From: DASULK01 sp036381835
GTDB taxonomy: Bacteria > Actinomycetota > Actinomycetes > Mycobacteriales > Micromonosporaceae
Reading direction: 5' to 3'
DNA: 19,030 nt
Assembly: GCA_036381835.1 (NCBI GenBank)
Contig: DASVCA010000197.1
Location: 1 to 19,030 of the forward strand
In this document: positions 18,987-19,030 of the stretch, in pieces
Layout of the letters: every line of letters begins with the position of its first letter
Position numbering within the stretch: the first letter of the stretch is position 1
Notes under the pieces: generated by a model
The model's database searches: none
What the model was told of the DNA's origin: nothing
What the model saw: the letters and a program-made list of their open reading frames with translations, nothing else
Position numbers and translations under genes: made by a program

Positions 18987-19030
18987 CAGGTGGGATCCGG
19001 GCCCCGACGACGGTGGTACCGGGCGCGGGG

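Noticed and set aside
1..19030. CRISPR array, tRNA, rRNA, transposase or phage genes
   Set aside because: No regularly spaced repeats, no cloverleaf-like sequence and no recombinase or transposase motifs were found on either strand by reading.

Overview
The window is very GC-rich and densely coded, and the gene content points to an actinomycete, most likely of the Micromonosporaceae. The clearest anchor is positions 1-3998. There the order CDP-alcohol phosphatidyltransferase, DUF881, small basic protein, DUF881, gcvH, garA, ftsR (all on the minus strand) matches the block known in Mycobacterium tuberculosis as Rv1822-Rv1828. The family-level assignment is an inference from gene content; no search was run.

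Layout. (1) 1-3998, minus: the conserved envelope, carbon-metabolism and division operon, with overlapping or closely spaced genes. (2) 4110-5720: a promoter region, two very short convergent genes separated by a perfect 40-nt palindrome, a degenerate HhH-GPD (endonuclease III-like) protein and a two-helix membrane peptide. (3) 5868-9088: single genes of general metabolism or stress: a DJ-1/PfpI protein, a small protein with a possible leaderless start, a small helix-turn-helix-like protein, a PAPS sulfotransferase, a stress-type SDR oxidoreductase, and then a 78-bp inverted-repeat element. (4) 9082-11222: an MscS-type channel divergent from a secreted PHB-depolymerase-like esterase. (5) 11243-13826: the most striking locus, a DtxR/IdeR-type iron box inside a promoter that should give a leaderless mRNA for one 849-residue protein. 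That protein fuses an adenylating domain, a phosphopantetheine carrier domain and a membrane acyltransferase. (6) 13798-17263: a secreted DUF3103 protein, a YibE/F-family membrane protein and a divergent PhzF-family enzyme. (7) 17289-17935: a BrnT-like toxin and ribbon-helix-helix antitoxin pair with a candidate two-heptamer operator over its own promoter. (8) 17988-18986: a Na+/Ca2+ exchanger-type antiporter.

The first operon likely couples phospholipid and envelope functions with GarA control of the TCA/glutamate node and with the FtsR division regulator. The iron-controlled fusion protein is the best candidate for an undescribed system. In one chain it has the three activities that the Dlt system splits among DltA (activation), DltC (carrier) and DltB (membrane transfer), and the iron box suggests it is made under iron starvation. 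No tRNA, rRNA, CRISPR array, transposase or phage gene was seen.
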